Shown: in pieces, positions 15,516 to 22,491 of the stretch | How positions within the stretch are numbered: the first letter of the stretch is position 1 | Layout of the letters: the number at the start of each line of letters is the position of its first letter | NCBI GenBank assembly: GCA_005889405.1 | Contig: VBFY01000057.1 | Span: 81,475-113,698, forward strand | Reading direction: 5' to 3' | DNA: 32,224 bases | Origin: Chloroflexota bacterium | GTDB taxonomy: Bacteria; Chloroflexota; Limnocylindria; P2-11E | Made by a program: the position numbers and the translations under genes | Notes under the pieces: generated by a model | The model's database searches: none | What the model was told of the DNA's origin: nothing | What the model saw: only the letters and a program-made list of their open reading frames with translations

Positions 15516-16253
15516 GTGCGTTCGGCGTTCGCCGGAGAGCTCGGTCGCGTCATCGAATACCACGACGTGCTGCCGTCGACCCAGTCGCGCGCGCGCGAGC
15601 TCGCGGCGCAGGGCGCATCGCACGAGATCGTCGTCGCGAACGAGCAGAGCGCGGGCCAAGCAACGCGCGGTCGCGTGTGGCTCGCGCCGAAAGGAACGAG
15701 CCTCCTCGCGTCGTGGATCGTGCGGCCCGCGCCCGTCGCGCCCGCGCTGTTCGCCGCGCTCGCGGGCGTCGCGATCGCGCGCGCTCTCGCAGGGCTGGCG
15801 AGCGCGGATGCCCGCCTAGAATGGCCCAACGACGTACACGTCGGGGGAAGGAAGGTCGCGGGCGCGCTCGCGCATGCGACATCGGACGGCGACGGCGGCG
15901 TGCTCGTGCTCGGTATCGGCATCAACGTGCATCAGCGACGTGACGACTTCCCCGCGGAGCTGCGCGAACGAGCGATCTCGCTCGCGCTGGCCGGCTATCC
16001 CGTCGACCGGCTCGCCCTCCTCGCGCGCGTGACGCGCGAGCTCGACCGTCTCGAGGACGCCGCTGAGCGTGGCGCGGCGCTCGGTGAATGGCGGCGCCGC
16101 TCGACATTCCTGGGCAAGGCCGTCGAGGTGCGCGCCGGCGAGCGCGCGCCGCTCCGGGGCATCGCGACCGCGATCGACGATGATGGCGCCCTGCTCGTGC
16201 GGACGTCGTCTGGAACGGAACGCGTCGTCGCCGGTGAGGTCGCGCTCGCTTGA
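15516..16253 (+). CDS. birA: Biotin--[acetyl-CoA-carboxylase] ligase, short form, with altered biotinoyl-AMP loop
   Basis: A 245-aa group I biotin-protein ligase without the DNA-binding domain of E. coli BirA, so it should not act as a repressor. It activates biotin to biotinoyl-AMP and transfers it to the BCCP lysine. The opening VIEYHDVLPSTQSRARELA, the catalytic region LEWPNDVHVGGRKVAGALA, VLGIGINVH and a C-terminal SH3-like domain (AVEVRAGERAPLRGIATAI) are present. The loop normally reading GRGRRGR reads GQATRGR, replacing three residues that include the equivalent of E. coli Arg118. Start GTG 15516 is the only usable codon in the open region. The overlapping DegV gene and accD/accA downstream fit a biotin and fatty-acid cluster. 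Confidence 0.9.
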   Translation: MRSAFAGELGRVIEYHDVLPSTQSRARELAAQGASHEIVVANEQSAGQATRGRVWLAPKGTSLLASWIVRPAPVAPALFAALAGVAIARALAGLASADARLEWPNDVHVGGRKVAGALAHATSDGDGGVLVLGIGINVHQRRDDFPAELRERAISLALAGYPVDRLALLARVTRELDRLEDAAERGAALGEWRRRSTFLGKAVEVRAGERAPLRGIATAIDDDGALLVRTSSGTERVVAGEVALA

Positions 16254-17113
16254 GCGACCGCTTCGCCATCGTCGTCGACGGGACCGCGTCCTTCTCACCG
16301 GAGGTTCAGCGCGAGTTCGATATCCGCCTGCTTCCGCTGCACGTGGACATCGGGTCGGAGACGTTCACCGCCAACGTCGATCTGACCGCGGATGAGTTCT
16401 ACCGTCGCATCGCCGCGCCCGGAGTGCTCACCGGCACGTCGCAGCCGAACATGGGCGAGTGCCGGGACGTCTACGACGCGATCGTCGCGGAGGGGACGAG
16501 ACAGCTCCTCGTCATGACGATCGCCACGGAGCTCTCGGGCACGTTCTCCGTCGCGAGTACGACTGCTCAGGCCATGCCTGGCGCGAGCATCGAGGTCATC
16601 GACACGCGTTCCTTGGCCGGCGCCATCTCGCTCATCGCGACCGCGTGCGCGCGCCTGCGCCGCGGCGGCAGCTCGTTCGAGCAGACGGTGGCGCTCGCCC
16701 GGAAGCTCTCGGGGAAGGTCGCGATCTACGCCGTCGCGGACACCCTCGAGTACCTGAAACGGTCCGGGCGGGTGAGTGGGGCGCAGGCGCTCTTCGGCTC
16801 CATGCTGAAGATGAAGCCGATCCTCGAGGTCGCGAACGGCGTGGTGCATCCCGCCGATCGCGTGCGCACGCGTGAGAGGGCCGTCCAGCGCATGAAGGAG
16901 CTCGTCGAGGCGCGCGTTCCCGCCGGTGCGCGCATCCACGCCTGTACCCTGCACACCAACGCGCCCGATCGCGCGCGCGAGGTGGCGGACTGGGTGCAGG
17001 AGCGCTACCACTGCGTCGAGCACTGGATCGCCGAAGCCGGGCCGGTCATCGGCGCCCGCGCGGGCCCGGGGGTCGTTGGACTCTGCTGGTACCGTGAGGA
17101 AGACGCGAGATGA
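16250..17113 (+). CDS. DegV family fatty-acid-binding protein
   Basis: A 287-aa DegV/FakB-type protein; family members bind a single fatty acid between two alpha/beta domains and can present it to fatty-acid kinase FakA. Visible signatures are the N-terminal AIVVDGTASF, the TGTSQPNMGECRDVYDAI fatty-acid-headgroup region, MTIATELSGTFSVAS, and YLKRSGRVSGAQALFGSMLKMKPIL. The start is a TTG at 16250 that overlaps the biotin-ligase stop (TTGA) and gives Met-Ser-Asp-Arg. The same TTGA arrangement recurs at 19021. The location between the biotin ligase and the acetyl-CoA carboxylase genes is consistent with a lipid role. No fakA is in the window, so fatty-acid binding is known for the family but not shown here. 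Confidence 0.93.
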   Translation: MSDRFAIVVDGTASFSPEVQREFDIRLLPLHVDIGSETFTANVDLTADEFYRRIAAPGVLTGTSQPNMGECRDVYDAIVAEGTRQLLVMTIATELSGTFSVASTTAQAMPGASIEVIDTRSLAGAISLIATACARLRRGGSSFEQTVALARKLSGKVAIYAVADTLEYLKRSGRVSGAQALFGSMLKMKPILEVANGVVHPADRVRTRERAVQRMKELVEARVPAGARIHACTLHTNAPDRAREVADWVQERYHCVEHWIAEAGPVIGARAGPGVVGLCWYREEDAR

Positions 17114-17142
17114 GCAGTGAGGCGCGTTCTCGTCCCGGGGTT

Positions 17143-17161
17143 GCAGGGGCGGAGCCCCTGC
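17143..17161 (+). repeat. GC-rich perfect hairpin between degV and accD
   Basis: GCAGGGGC (17143-17150), a GGA loop, then GCCCCTGC (17154-17161) form an 8-bp perfect inverted repeat. There is no T-run after it, so it is not a standard intrinsic terminator. It resembles REP-like palindromes that recur in intergenic spaces of many GC-rich genomes, but only one copy is in this window. Confidence 0.6.
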
Positions 17162-17198
17162 GAGGAATAGGTGCTGATCTCATGGCGGCGAAGCCGAC

Positions 17199-18050
17199 AT
17201 GAGGTTGCGCATGCCGTTCGGCCGGAAGCCGAACGAGTTCCCCTCTCATCTGTGGACGCAGTGTCCCAGCTGCAACGAGATGCTCTTCAACAAGCAGCTC
17301 GCGCGCAATCTCAACGTGTGCACGAAATGCGATCACCACTTCAGGCTCGGCGCGCGTGAGCGCATCGAGCTCCTCGTCGACAAGGGCTCGTTCCACGAGC
17401 ACGATGCGGCGCTGACTTCGGGCGACCCGCTCGGCTTCACGGACAGCAAGCCCTATCCGGAGCGGATCGCCGCGGCGCAGACGAAGAGCGGCGAGAAGGA
17501 CGCGATCATCACGGGCGAGGCGACGATCGGGGACAACCCGGTGATCCTCGCGGTCATGGACTTCGAGTTCATGGGCGGATCGATGGGTACCGTTGTCGGC
17601 GAGAAGATCACGCGCGCCGCAGAGCGCGCCCTCGCGGAGCGCAGGGCGCTCGTCATCGTCTCCGCCTCGGGTGGCGCGCGCATGCAAGAGGGCACGCTCG
17701 CGCTCATGCAGATGGCGAAGATCCTCGGCGCGCTCGCGCGTCTCGACCAGGCGCGCCTTCCCTACGTGAGCGTCATCACCGACCCGACGACGGGCGGCGT
17801 GCTCGCGTCCTACGCGTCGCTCGGCGACATCATCGTCGCCGAGCCGGGCGCGCTCATCCGCTTCTCGGGCGAGCGTGTCACGAGCGGAACGGTGGGCGAG
17901 AAGCTACCGACCGGCTTCGGCAAAGCCGAGTTCCTCCTCGAGCGCGGCTTCCTCGACCAGATCGTGCCGCGGCCGCAGCTGCGCGAGCGGATCGGATTCT
18001 TCCTCACCGCGTTCCGCGCCGCGTCGCAGGACCTGCGCTGGAGCCTCTAG
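17199..18050 (+). CDS. accD: Acetyl-CoA carboxylase carboxyltransferase subunit beta
   Basis: A 283-aa crotonase-fold subunit. With AccA it forms the heterotetramer that moves CO2 from carboxybiotin to acetyl-CoA, giving malonyl-CoA. The N-terminal zinc ribbon is intact (CPSC ... CTKC). The catalytic core shows DFEFMGGSMGTVVGEKI, SASGGARMQEGTLALMQMAK and ITDPTTGGVLASYASLGD. The usual GFAGPRVIEQT segment reads RFSGERVTSGT, a local variation. Two starts are possible: ATG 17199, which overlaps the stop of a 6-codon frame (17182-17202, MAAKPT) in ATGA fashion, or ATG 17211 (MPFGRKPNEF), which has TGAGG upstream. accA follows after 2 nt. A GC-rich hairpin precedes the gene and might influence read-through from degV. 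Confidence 0.95.
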   Translation: MRLRMPFGRKPNEFPSHLWTQCPSCNEMLFNKQLARNLNVCTKCDHHFRLGARERIELLVDKGSFHEHDAALTSGDPLGFTDSKPYPERIAAAQTKSGEKDAIITGEATIGDNPVILAVMDFEFMGGSMGTVVGEKITRAAERALAERRALVIVSASGGARMQEGTLALMQMAKILGALARLDQARLPYVSVITDPTTGGVLASYASLGDIIVAEPGALIRFSGERVTSGTVGEKLPTGFGKAEFLLERGFLDQIVPRPQLRERIGFFLTAFRAASQDLRWSL

Positions 18051-18052
18051 CC

Positions 18053-19024
18053 GTGTCGATGCTCGACCGCATCACGGGAACGAAGCGCACCGTGGAAGCC
18101 AACGGTCACCTCCCGGTCGACGCGAATCTCATCACCGAGCCCGCGCAGCTCGCGTCGCGCGTGAGCGCATGGGAGGCGGTGCAGGCCGCGCGCAACATCC
18201 AGCGCCCGCACACGCTCGACATCGTCGGGCGCGTCTTCGATCGCTTCCACGAGCTGCATGGCGATCGCGGCTTCCGTGACGATCCCGCGATCGTCGGTGG
18301 GATCGCGGATCTCGACGGCCGGCCGGTCGTCATCGTCGGCGAGCAGAAGGGCGCGTCGACCGAGGAGAACATCGCGCGCAACTTCGGGATGCCGCACCCC
18401 GAGGGCTACCGTAAGGCCATGCGCCTCTACCGCCTCGCGGAGAAATTCCATCTGCCGCTCATCACGTTCATCGACACGCCGGGTGCGTACCCGGGCCCCG
18501 AGGGCGAGGAGCGCGGGCAGGCCGAAGCGATCGCGCAGTCGATCCTCCTCATGGCGCGTCTGCAGACGCCGATCGTCGTCGTCATCCTCGGTGAGGGCGG
18601 CTCGGGTGGCGCGCTCGCCCTCGGCGTCGGCGACGTCGTGCTCGCGATGCAGAACGCGATCTACTCTGTCATCTCGCCCGAGGGGTGCGCGGCCATCCTG
18701 TGGCGAAGCCCGGCCGAGGCCGAACGCGCAGCGAAGGCGATGCGTGTGTCGGGGCCCGACCTCCTCGAGCTCGGTGTCGTCGACGCCCTCATCCCCGAGC
18801 CGGCCGGTGGTGCGCACACCGATCACGCCGCGACCGCCGCCGCGATCCGCACCGCGCTCGCGGCTCAGCTCGCGAAGCTCGAGCGTGTGCCGGCGGCCGA
18901 CCTCATGTCGGCGCGCTACGAGCGGTTCCGCGCCTTCGGTGCGCTCGACGAGGCGGGCGCCGCGCCGCCACCGCCACCGCCGGATTCGTGGTGGCGACGC
19001 ATGATGAAACGACCGAGCTCTTGA
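18053..19024 (+). CDS. accA: Acetyl-CoA carboxylase carboxyltransferase subunit alpha
   Basis: A 323-aa partner of AccD. The N-terminal helix-rich part (AWEAVQAARNIQRPHTLDIV) is followed by the crotonase core with FHELHGDRGFRDDPAIVGGI, GMPHPEGYRKAMRLYRLAEKF, FIDTPGAYPGPEGEERGQAE and the oxyanion-region segment GEGGSGGALALGVGD. The C-terminal tail has a run of prolines (APPPPPPDSW) and basic residues not typical of the E. coli protein. GTG 18053 lies 2 nt after accD, so the two are coupled, which suits an alpha2beta2 complex. The stop overlaps a TTG start of the BCCP-like gene (TTGA). Confidence 0.96.
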   Translation: MSMLDRITGTKRTVEANGHLPVDANLITEPAQLASRVSAWEAVQAARNIQRPHTLDIVGRVFDRFHELHGDRGFRDDPAIVGGIADLDGRPVVIVGEQKGASTEENIARNFGMPHPEGYRKAMRLYRLAEKFHLPLITFIDTPGAYPGPEGEERGQAEAIAQSILLMARLQTPIVVVILGEGGSGGALALGVGDVVLAMQNAIYSVISPEGCAAILWRSPAEAERAAKAMRVSGPDLLELGVVDALIPEPAGGAHTDHAATAAAIRTALAAQLAKLERVPAADLMSARYERFRAFGALDEAGAAPPPPPPDSWWRRMMKRPSS

Positions 19025-19443
19025 GCGACACCGACCACGTCCTGGGCCTCCTCGACGACCTCATGCGTCTCGCCGACGGCTCACCAGCGGTGACGATCGA
19101 GGTCGAGGCCGACAGCTTCGCCGTTTCCGTAACGAGGCGTGGCGCCGCGCGGCCCGACGCGAGCCTCGCGACGACCGAGCGCCCCGCGGTCGCGGGCGAC
19201 GCGCAGCCCACACGCCAGCCGACGCAGCGCGTGCACGCGACGACGGTCGGCATCTTCAGCCCATCGAAGGAGTGGCATGCCGGCGACGCGGTGTCGCGCG
19301 GGGACATCCTCGGTGGGATCAAGTCGCTCGGCCAGGTCGCGAAGATCGTCGCTCCCGCCGATGGCGAGGTCCGTGAGGTGCTGGTCGCCGGCGGTGCGCC
19401 GGTGGAATACGGCCAGCCGCTCCTCGTGATCACGCTGCACTGA
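19021..19443 (+). CDS. BCCP-like protein lacking the biotinyl lysine (BADC-like)
   Basis: A 140-aa paralogue of AccB. The N-terminal part (LLDDLMRLADG ... VTIEVEADSFAVSVTRR) matches the BCCP N-terminal helix-strand module. A variable linker (about residues 41-69) follows, then a lipoyl/biotinyl-like beta domain (71-140). Ungapped alignment with the genuine BCCP encoded at 29072 places GDILGGIKSLGQVAKI over GDVIALIEAMKLFNEI: the EAMKL motif becomes KSLGQ, and the biotin-accepting lysine is Gly104. The thumb segment is also shortened. The protein therefore should not carry biotin. Start TTG 19021 overlaps the accA stop, and its own stop overlaps the next ATG. Plant BADC proteins have this same design and modulate acetyl-CoA carboxylase by replacing BCCP in the complex; such a role here is inference. 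Confidence 0.85.
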   Translation: MSDTDHVLGLLDDLMRLADGSPAVTIEVEADSFAVSVTRRGAARPDASLATTERPAVAGDAQPTRQPTQRVHATTVGIFSPSKEWHAGDAVSRGDILGGIKSLGQVAKIVAPADGEVREVLVAGGAPVEYGQPLLVITLH

Positions 19444-19718
19444 TGGCCACGCGAAAGATCGATATCTCCTACAGCGAATCCGGACACGGCTGGGTCGCGC
19501 GCGTGACGACGACGGCGCCGAGAAAGACGTCGCATGTCGTGCGCGTCTCTCGCGCGGAGCTCGAGCGCTACGGCGGCGGCGACGTGCATGAGCTGCTGCG
19601 CCGCTCGTTCGAATTCCTGCTCGATCGCGAGGCGAACACGTCGATCCTGCCGGAGTTCGACCTCGGCACGATCGAGCGCTACTTCCCGGAGTACCGGGCG
19701 GCGATGAAGCGCAGCTAG
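19443..19718 (+). CDS. Uncharacterised 91-aa protein in the acc/fab operon
   Basis: A small, probably cytoplasmic protein, coupled by TGATG to the biotin-less BCCP gene and followed 17 nt later by fabD. The N-terminal half forms a likely beta-hairpin (KIDISYSESGHGWVARVTT ... SHVVRVSRAELERYG). The C-terminal half is a helix plus a distinctive motif FEFLLDREANTSILPEFDL followed by IERYFPEY. No metal site, membrane segment or catalytic motif is visible. I recall similar short proteins annotated as hypothetical in other bacteria but know no function. The position inside an acetyl-CoA carboxylase and fatty-acid operon suggests a structural or regulatory accessory, or a passenger. Confidence 0.82.
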   Translation: MATRKIDISYSESGHGWVARVTTTAPRKTSHVVRVSRAELERYGGGDVHELLRRSFEFLLDREANTSILPEFDLGTIERYFPEYRAAMKRS

Positions 19719-19735
19719 GACGGCAGCGCTCGCGC

Positions 19736-20662
19736 ATGGGGAGCGGTGTCGCGTGGCTCTTCCCCGGTCAGGGTTCGCAGATCGTGGGCATGGGCCGCGA
19801 CCTCGCTGAGCATCATCCGAGCGCCGCGCGCGCATTCGAGGAAGCCGGCGACGCGCTCGGCCTCGATCTGCGCGCGTTGTGCTGGAACGGACCGCAGAGC
19901 GACCTCGATCGCACCGCGAACACGCAGCCGGCGCTCCTCACCGCGTCCATCGCGGCGCTCCGCGCAGCGGAGGAAGCAGCCGGTGGTCTCGGCGAGCCCG
20001 TTGTCGTGATGGGTCACTCGCTTGGTGAGTTCACGGCGCTCGTCGCCGCGGGCGCGCTGCCGCTCGCGGCCGCGGTCGTGCTGGTGCGTCGCCGCGGCGA
20101 GCTCATGCAGGACGCCGATCCGTCCGGCGGCATGCTTGCCGTCATCGGTCTCGATGCCGACGCCATCGCGAAGGCGATCGCCGAGACCGGCCTCGTCGTG
20201 GCGAACGACAACGCGCCCGGACAGGTCGTCGTCTCCGGCCCGAAGGCCGGCTTCGAGCGGGCGACCACCGCACTGAAGGACGCCGGCGCGAAACGCGTGA
20301 TCCAGCTGCGCACGTCGGCGGCCTTCCATTCGCCCGCGATGCGTCCGGTCGGACCGGAGCTTGCCAAAGCGATCGCGGCGACGCCGTTCGCGACGCTCCG
20401 ATACCCGGTCGTCGCCAACGTCGATGCACAGGTGCACGAACATGCGGCGGATTTCGCGTCATTGCTGGAGAAACAGGTGTGGTCTCCGGTACAGTGGGTC
20501 GCCTGCGTGCGGCGTGCTCGAGGGGAGGGCGCGACCGCATTCGTCGAGTTCGGTCCCGGCAATGTCCTCACCGGACTTGCGAAACGGATCCTCCCCGATG
20601 CGCGGACCGCGAACGTGTCTGACGTGAAGACACTCGAGGAGGCACTCACTGTCCTTCGATAA
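19736..20662 (+). CDS. fabD: Malonyl-CoA:ACP transacylase
   Basis: A 308-aa cytoplasmic acyltransferase that loads malonate onto acyl carrier protein for chain extension. The N-terminal FPGQGSQIVGMG holds the oxyanion Gln. The nucleophile elbow is MGHSLGEF (Ser95), the catalytic His lies in AAFHSPAM, and the C-terminal FVEFGPGNVLTGLAKRI is typical of FabD. Length matches the family. The start is ATG 19736. The 3' end overlaps the proposed CTG start of accC by 14 nt, and the GAGGAGG in its final codons acts as that gene's SD. No acpP, fabG or fabH gene is in the window, so those must lie elsewhere. Confidence 0.96.
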   Translation: MGSGVAWLFPGQGSQIVGMGRDLAEHHPSAARAFEEAGDALGLDLRALCWNGPQSDLDRTANTQPALLTASIAALRAAEEAAGGLGEPVVVMGHSLGEFTALVAAGALPLAAAVVLVRRRGELMQDADPSGGMLAVIGLDADAIAKAIAETGLVVANDNAPGQVVVSGPKAGFERATTALKDAGAKRVIQLRTSAAFHSPAMRPVGPELAKAIAATPFATLRYPVVANVDAQVHEHAADFASLLEKQVWSPVQWVACVRRARGEGATAFVEFGPGNVLTGLAKRILPDARTANVSDVKTLEEALTVLR

Positions 20663-22007
20663 GATCCTCATCGCCAATCGGGGCGAGATCGCACTGCGCG
20701 TCATCCGCGCGTGTCGCGAGCTCGGTATCCAGACCGTGCTCGTCTACAGCGAGGCGGACGCGCACAGCCTGCCGGTGCACCTCGCCGACGAAGCGATCTG
20801 TATCGGCCCCGCGTCTTCGCGCGAGAGCTATCTCAACATCCCGTCGATCATGTCGGCTGCGCTCATCAGCGGTGCGCAGGCGATCCATCCCGGGTATGGG
20901 TTCCTGGCGGAGAACGCCGACTTCGCCGAAGTCTGCAAGGAGCATGGGCTCGTCTTCATCGGTCCGCCACCTGAGATCCTCCGGCGCTTCCACGACAAGG
21001 TCGCGACGCGCGTCGCGATGAAGACGCTCGGTCTGCCGGTGATCCCGGGTTCGGATGGTCCGGTGAAGACCATGGCCGAGGGGCTGCGAATCGGCGAGGC
21101 TGTCGGCTATCCGGTGATGCTGAAGGCGCGCTCCGGCGGTGGCGGTCGCGGCATGCGCAAGGTGAGCGCTCCACAGGAGCTCCAGCGTCTCTGGGACCAG
21201 GCGAGCTCCGAGGCCAAGGCGTCGTTCGGTGACGCGGGCCTTTACGTCGAGCGCTGTCTCGAGGGTGTGCGTCACGTCGAAACCCAGATCGCCGTCGACG
21301 AGTACGGGAGCGGCATCTGCCTGGGAGAGCGCGAGTGCTCGATCCAGCGCCGCAATCAGAAGATGATCGAAGAGGCGCCGTCCGCATCGATCAGCGAGGA
21401 GCTGCGCCAGGAGATCGCGCGGCGCGCGGTCGACGCCGCGGTCCGGTGCGGCTATCGCAACGTCGGCACCTTCGAGTTCCTCGTCGACGCGCGCGGCGAG
21501 TTCTACTTCATCGAAGTGAACTCGCGGATCCAGGTCGAGCACACCGTGACCGAGATGACCACCGGCATCGATCTCGTGAAGGAGCAGATCGCGCTCGCGT
21601 CGGGGCAGCCGTTGTCTTTCAGCGAGGAACAGATCTGGGTCAGCGGGCACGCGATCGAGTGCCGCATCAACGCGGAGGACAGCGAGCAGAACTTCGCGCC
21701 GTCGACCGGCGTGCTCACGACCTGGCTCACGCCCGGCGGGCCCGGGATCCGCATCGATACGCACTGCTTCCAGGGCTACGAGGTGCCGCCCTACTACGAC
21801 TCATTGCTCGCGAAGGTCATCGCCTGGGGCCGCGACCGCGCCGAGGCCGTCACGCGGATGCAGCGAGCGCTCGACGAATTCACGATCGTCGGCGTGACGA
21901 CGAACATTCCGGCGCACAAGAAGATCCTCGCGAGCGAGCTCTTCCGCTCGGGTCAGGTGACGACACACCTCATCGACACCGTCGGAGTCGACGCGCTGAG
22001 CACATAG
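20649..22007 (+). CDS. accC: Biotin carboxylase subunit of acetyl-CoA carboxylase (probable CTG start)
   Basis: A 452-aa ATP-grasp enzyme that carboxylates the biotin on BCCP using ATP and bicarbonate. The conserved N-terminus SFDKILIANRGEIALRVIRA is in frame only if translation begins at CTG 20649. This codon follows GGAGG at 20638-20642 with a 6-nt gap. The first conventional start (GTG 20736) would delete 29 conserved residues of the N-terminal domain. With the CTG start, the ATP-binding Lys falls at 159 (VMLKARSGGGGRGM), as in E. coli AccC, and the active-site segment EVNSRIQVEHT at 289-299. Length equals that of E. coli AccC within a few residues. The 5' end overlaps fabD, and fabZ follows after 19 nt with its own promoter-like box. 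Confidence 0.95.
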   Translation: MSFDKILIANRGEIALRVIRACRELGIQTVLVYSEADAHSLPVHLADEAICIGPASSRESYLNIPSIMSAALISGAQAIHPGYGFLAENADFAEVCKEHGLVFIGPPPEILRRFHDKVATRVAMKTLGLPVIPGSDGPVKTMAEGLRIGEAVGYPVMLKARSGGGGRGMRKVSAPQELQRLWDQASSEAKASFGDAGLYVERCLEGVRHVETQIAVDEYGSGICLGERECSIQRRNQKMIEEAPSASISEELRQEIARRAVDAAVRCGYRNVGTFEFLVDARGEFYFIEVNSRIQVEHTVTEMTTGIDLVKEQIALASGQPLSFSEEQIWVSGHAIECRINAEDSEQNFAPSTGVLTTWLTPGGPGIRIDTHCFQGYEVPPYYDSLLAKVIAWGRDRAEAVTRMQRALDEFTIVGVTTNIPAHKKILASELFRSGQVTTHLIDTVGVDALST

Positions 22008-22014
22008 CCCCCTC

Positions 22015-22020
22015 TAGACT
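22015..22020 (+). promoter_or_regulatory. -10 box of fabZ (leaderless type)
   Basis: TAGACT lies in the 19-nt gap after accC and ends exactly 6 nt before the GTG start of fabZ; there is no SD. It is identical in sequence and spacing to the box before fabF at 27809, so the two fatty-acid genes may share promoter class. Confidence 0.55.
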
Positions 22021-22026
22021 CGCCGC

Positions 22027-22491
22027 GTGACATCGCTGGATCGGGCGGGCATCGAAGCGCTCATCCCGCACCGTGATCCTTTCCTTCTCATCGACCGCGT
22101 GACCGAGCTCGAGCCCGGCGTGCGGGCCGTCGCCGAGCACACCTTCACCGGCGAGGAGTGGTATCTGAAAGGCCATTTTCCCGGCAACCCGATCGTGCCC
22201 GGGGTCATTCTCGTCGAGTCGCTGGCCCAGGCCGCGACCGTGATGGCCATGGCGCTGCCCGAATACCGCGACGGCCTCGGGCTCTTCGCCGGCATCGATG
22301 AGATGCATTTCAAACGCATCGTCCGACCCGGTGAGACCGCGCGGTTCGAGGCCGTCGTCGACAGGATGCGACGCGGTTTCGCGCGCGTGAAGGTCCGCGC
22401 GTTCGTCGGCGACGAGCTCGCCGCCGAGGGCGTCGTCCAGGCGATCTTCCAGCCGCGCGCCGCGACTGCGGCGAAACAGACCGCGCGGTGA
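22027..22491 (+). CDS. fabZ: 3-hydroxyacyl-[acyl-carrier-protein] dehydratase FabZ
   Basis: A 154-aa hotdog-fold dehydratase that removes water from 3-hydroxyacyl-ACP in fatty-acid elongation. The substrate-side motif IPHRDPFLLIDRV is followed by KGHFPGNPIVPGVILVESLAQ (split here as residues 49-69), holding catalytic His50 and Glu64. The length is the standard size. GTG 22027 is chosen because the start region aligns with FabZ proteins and a TAGACT box sits 6 nt before it. The stop overlaps a GTG that opens arginase. Whether the protein also dehydrates medium-chain substrates or isomerises like FabA cannot be told. Confidence 0.95.
   Translation: MTSLDRAGIEALIPHRDPFLLIDRVTELEPGVRAVAEHTFTGEEWYLKGHFPGNPIVPGVILVESLAQAATVMAMALPEYRDGLGLFAGIDEMHFKRIVRPGETARFEAVVDRMRRGFARVKVRAFVGDELAAEGVVQAIFQPRAATAAKQTAR

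Noticed and set aside
17143-17161. Intrinsic terminator after degV.
   Set aside because: The hairpin is strong but is not followed by a T-run, so it was recorded as an inverted repeat only.
19321-19326. Lys101 of the BCCP-like protein as an alternative biotin site.
   Set aside because: It sits three residues before the hairpin-tip position occupied by the biotinyl lysine and lacks the flanking A/V-M context; ungapped alignment puts Gly at the tip.
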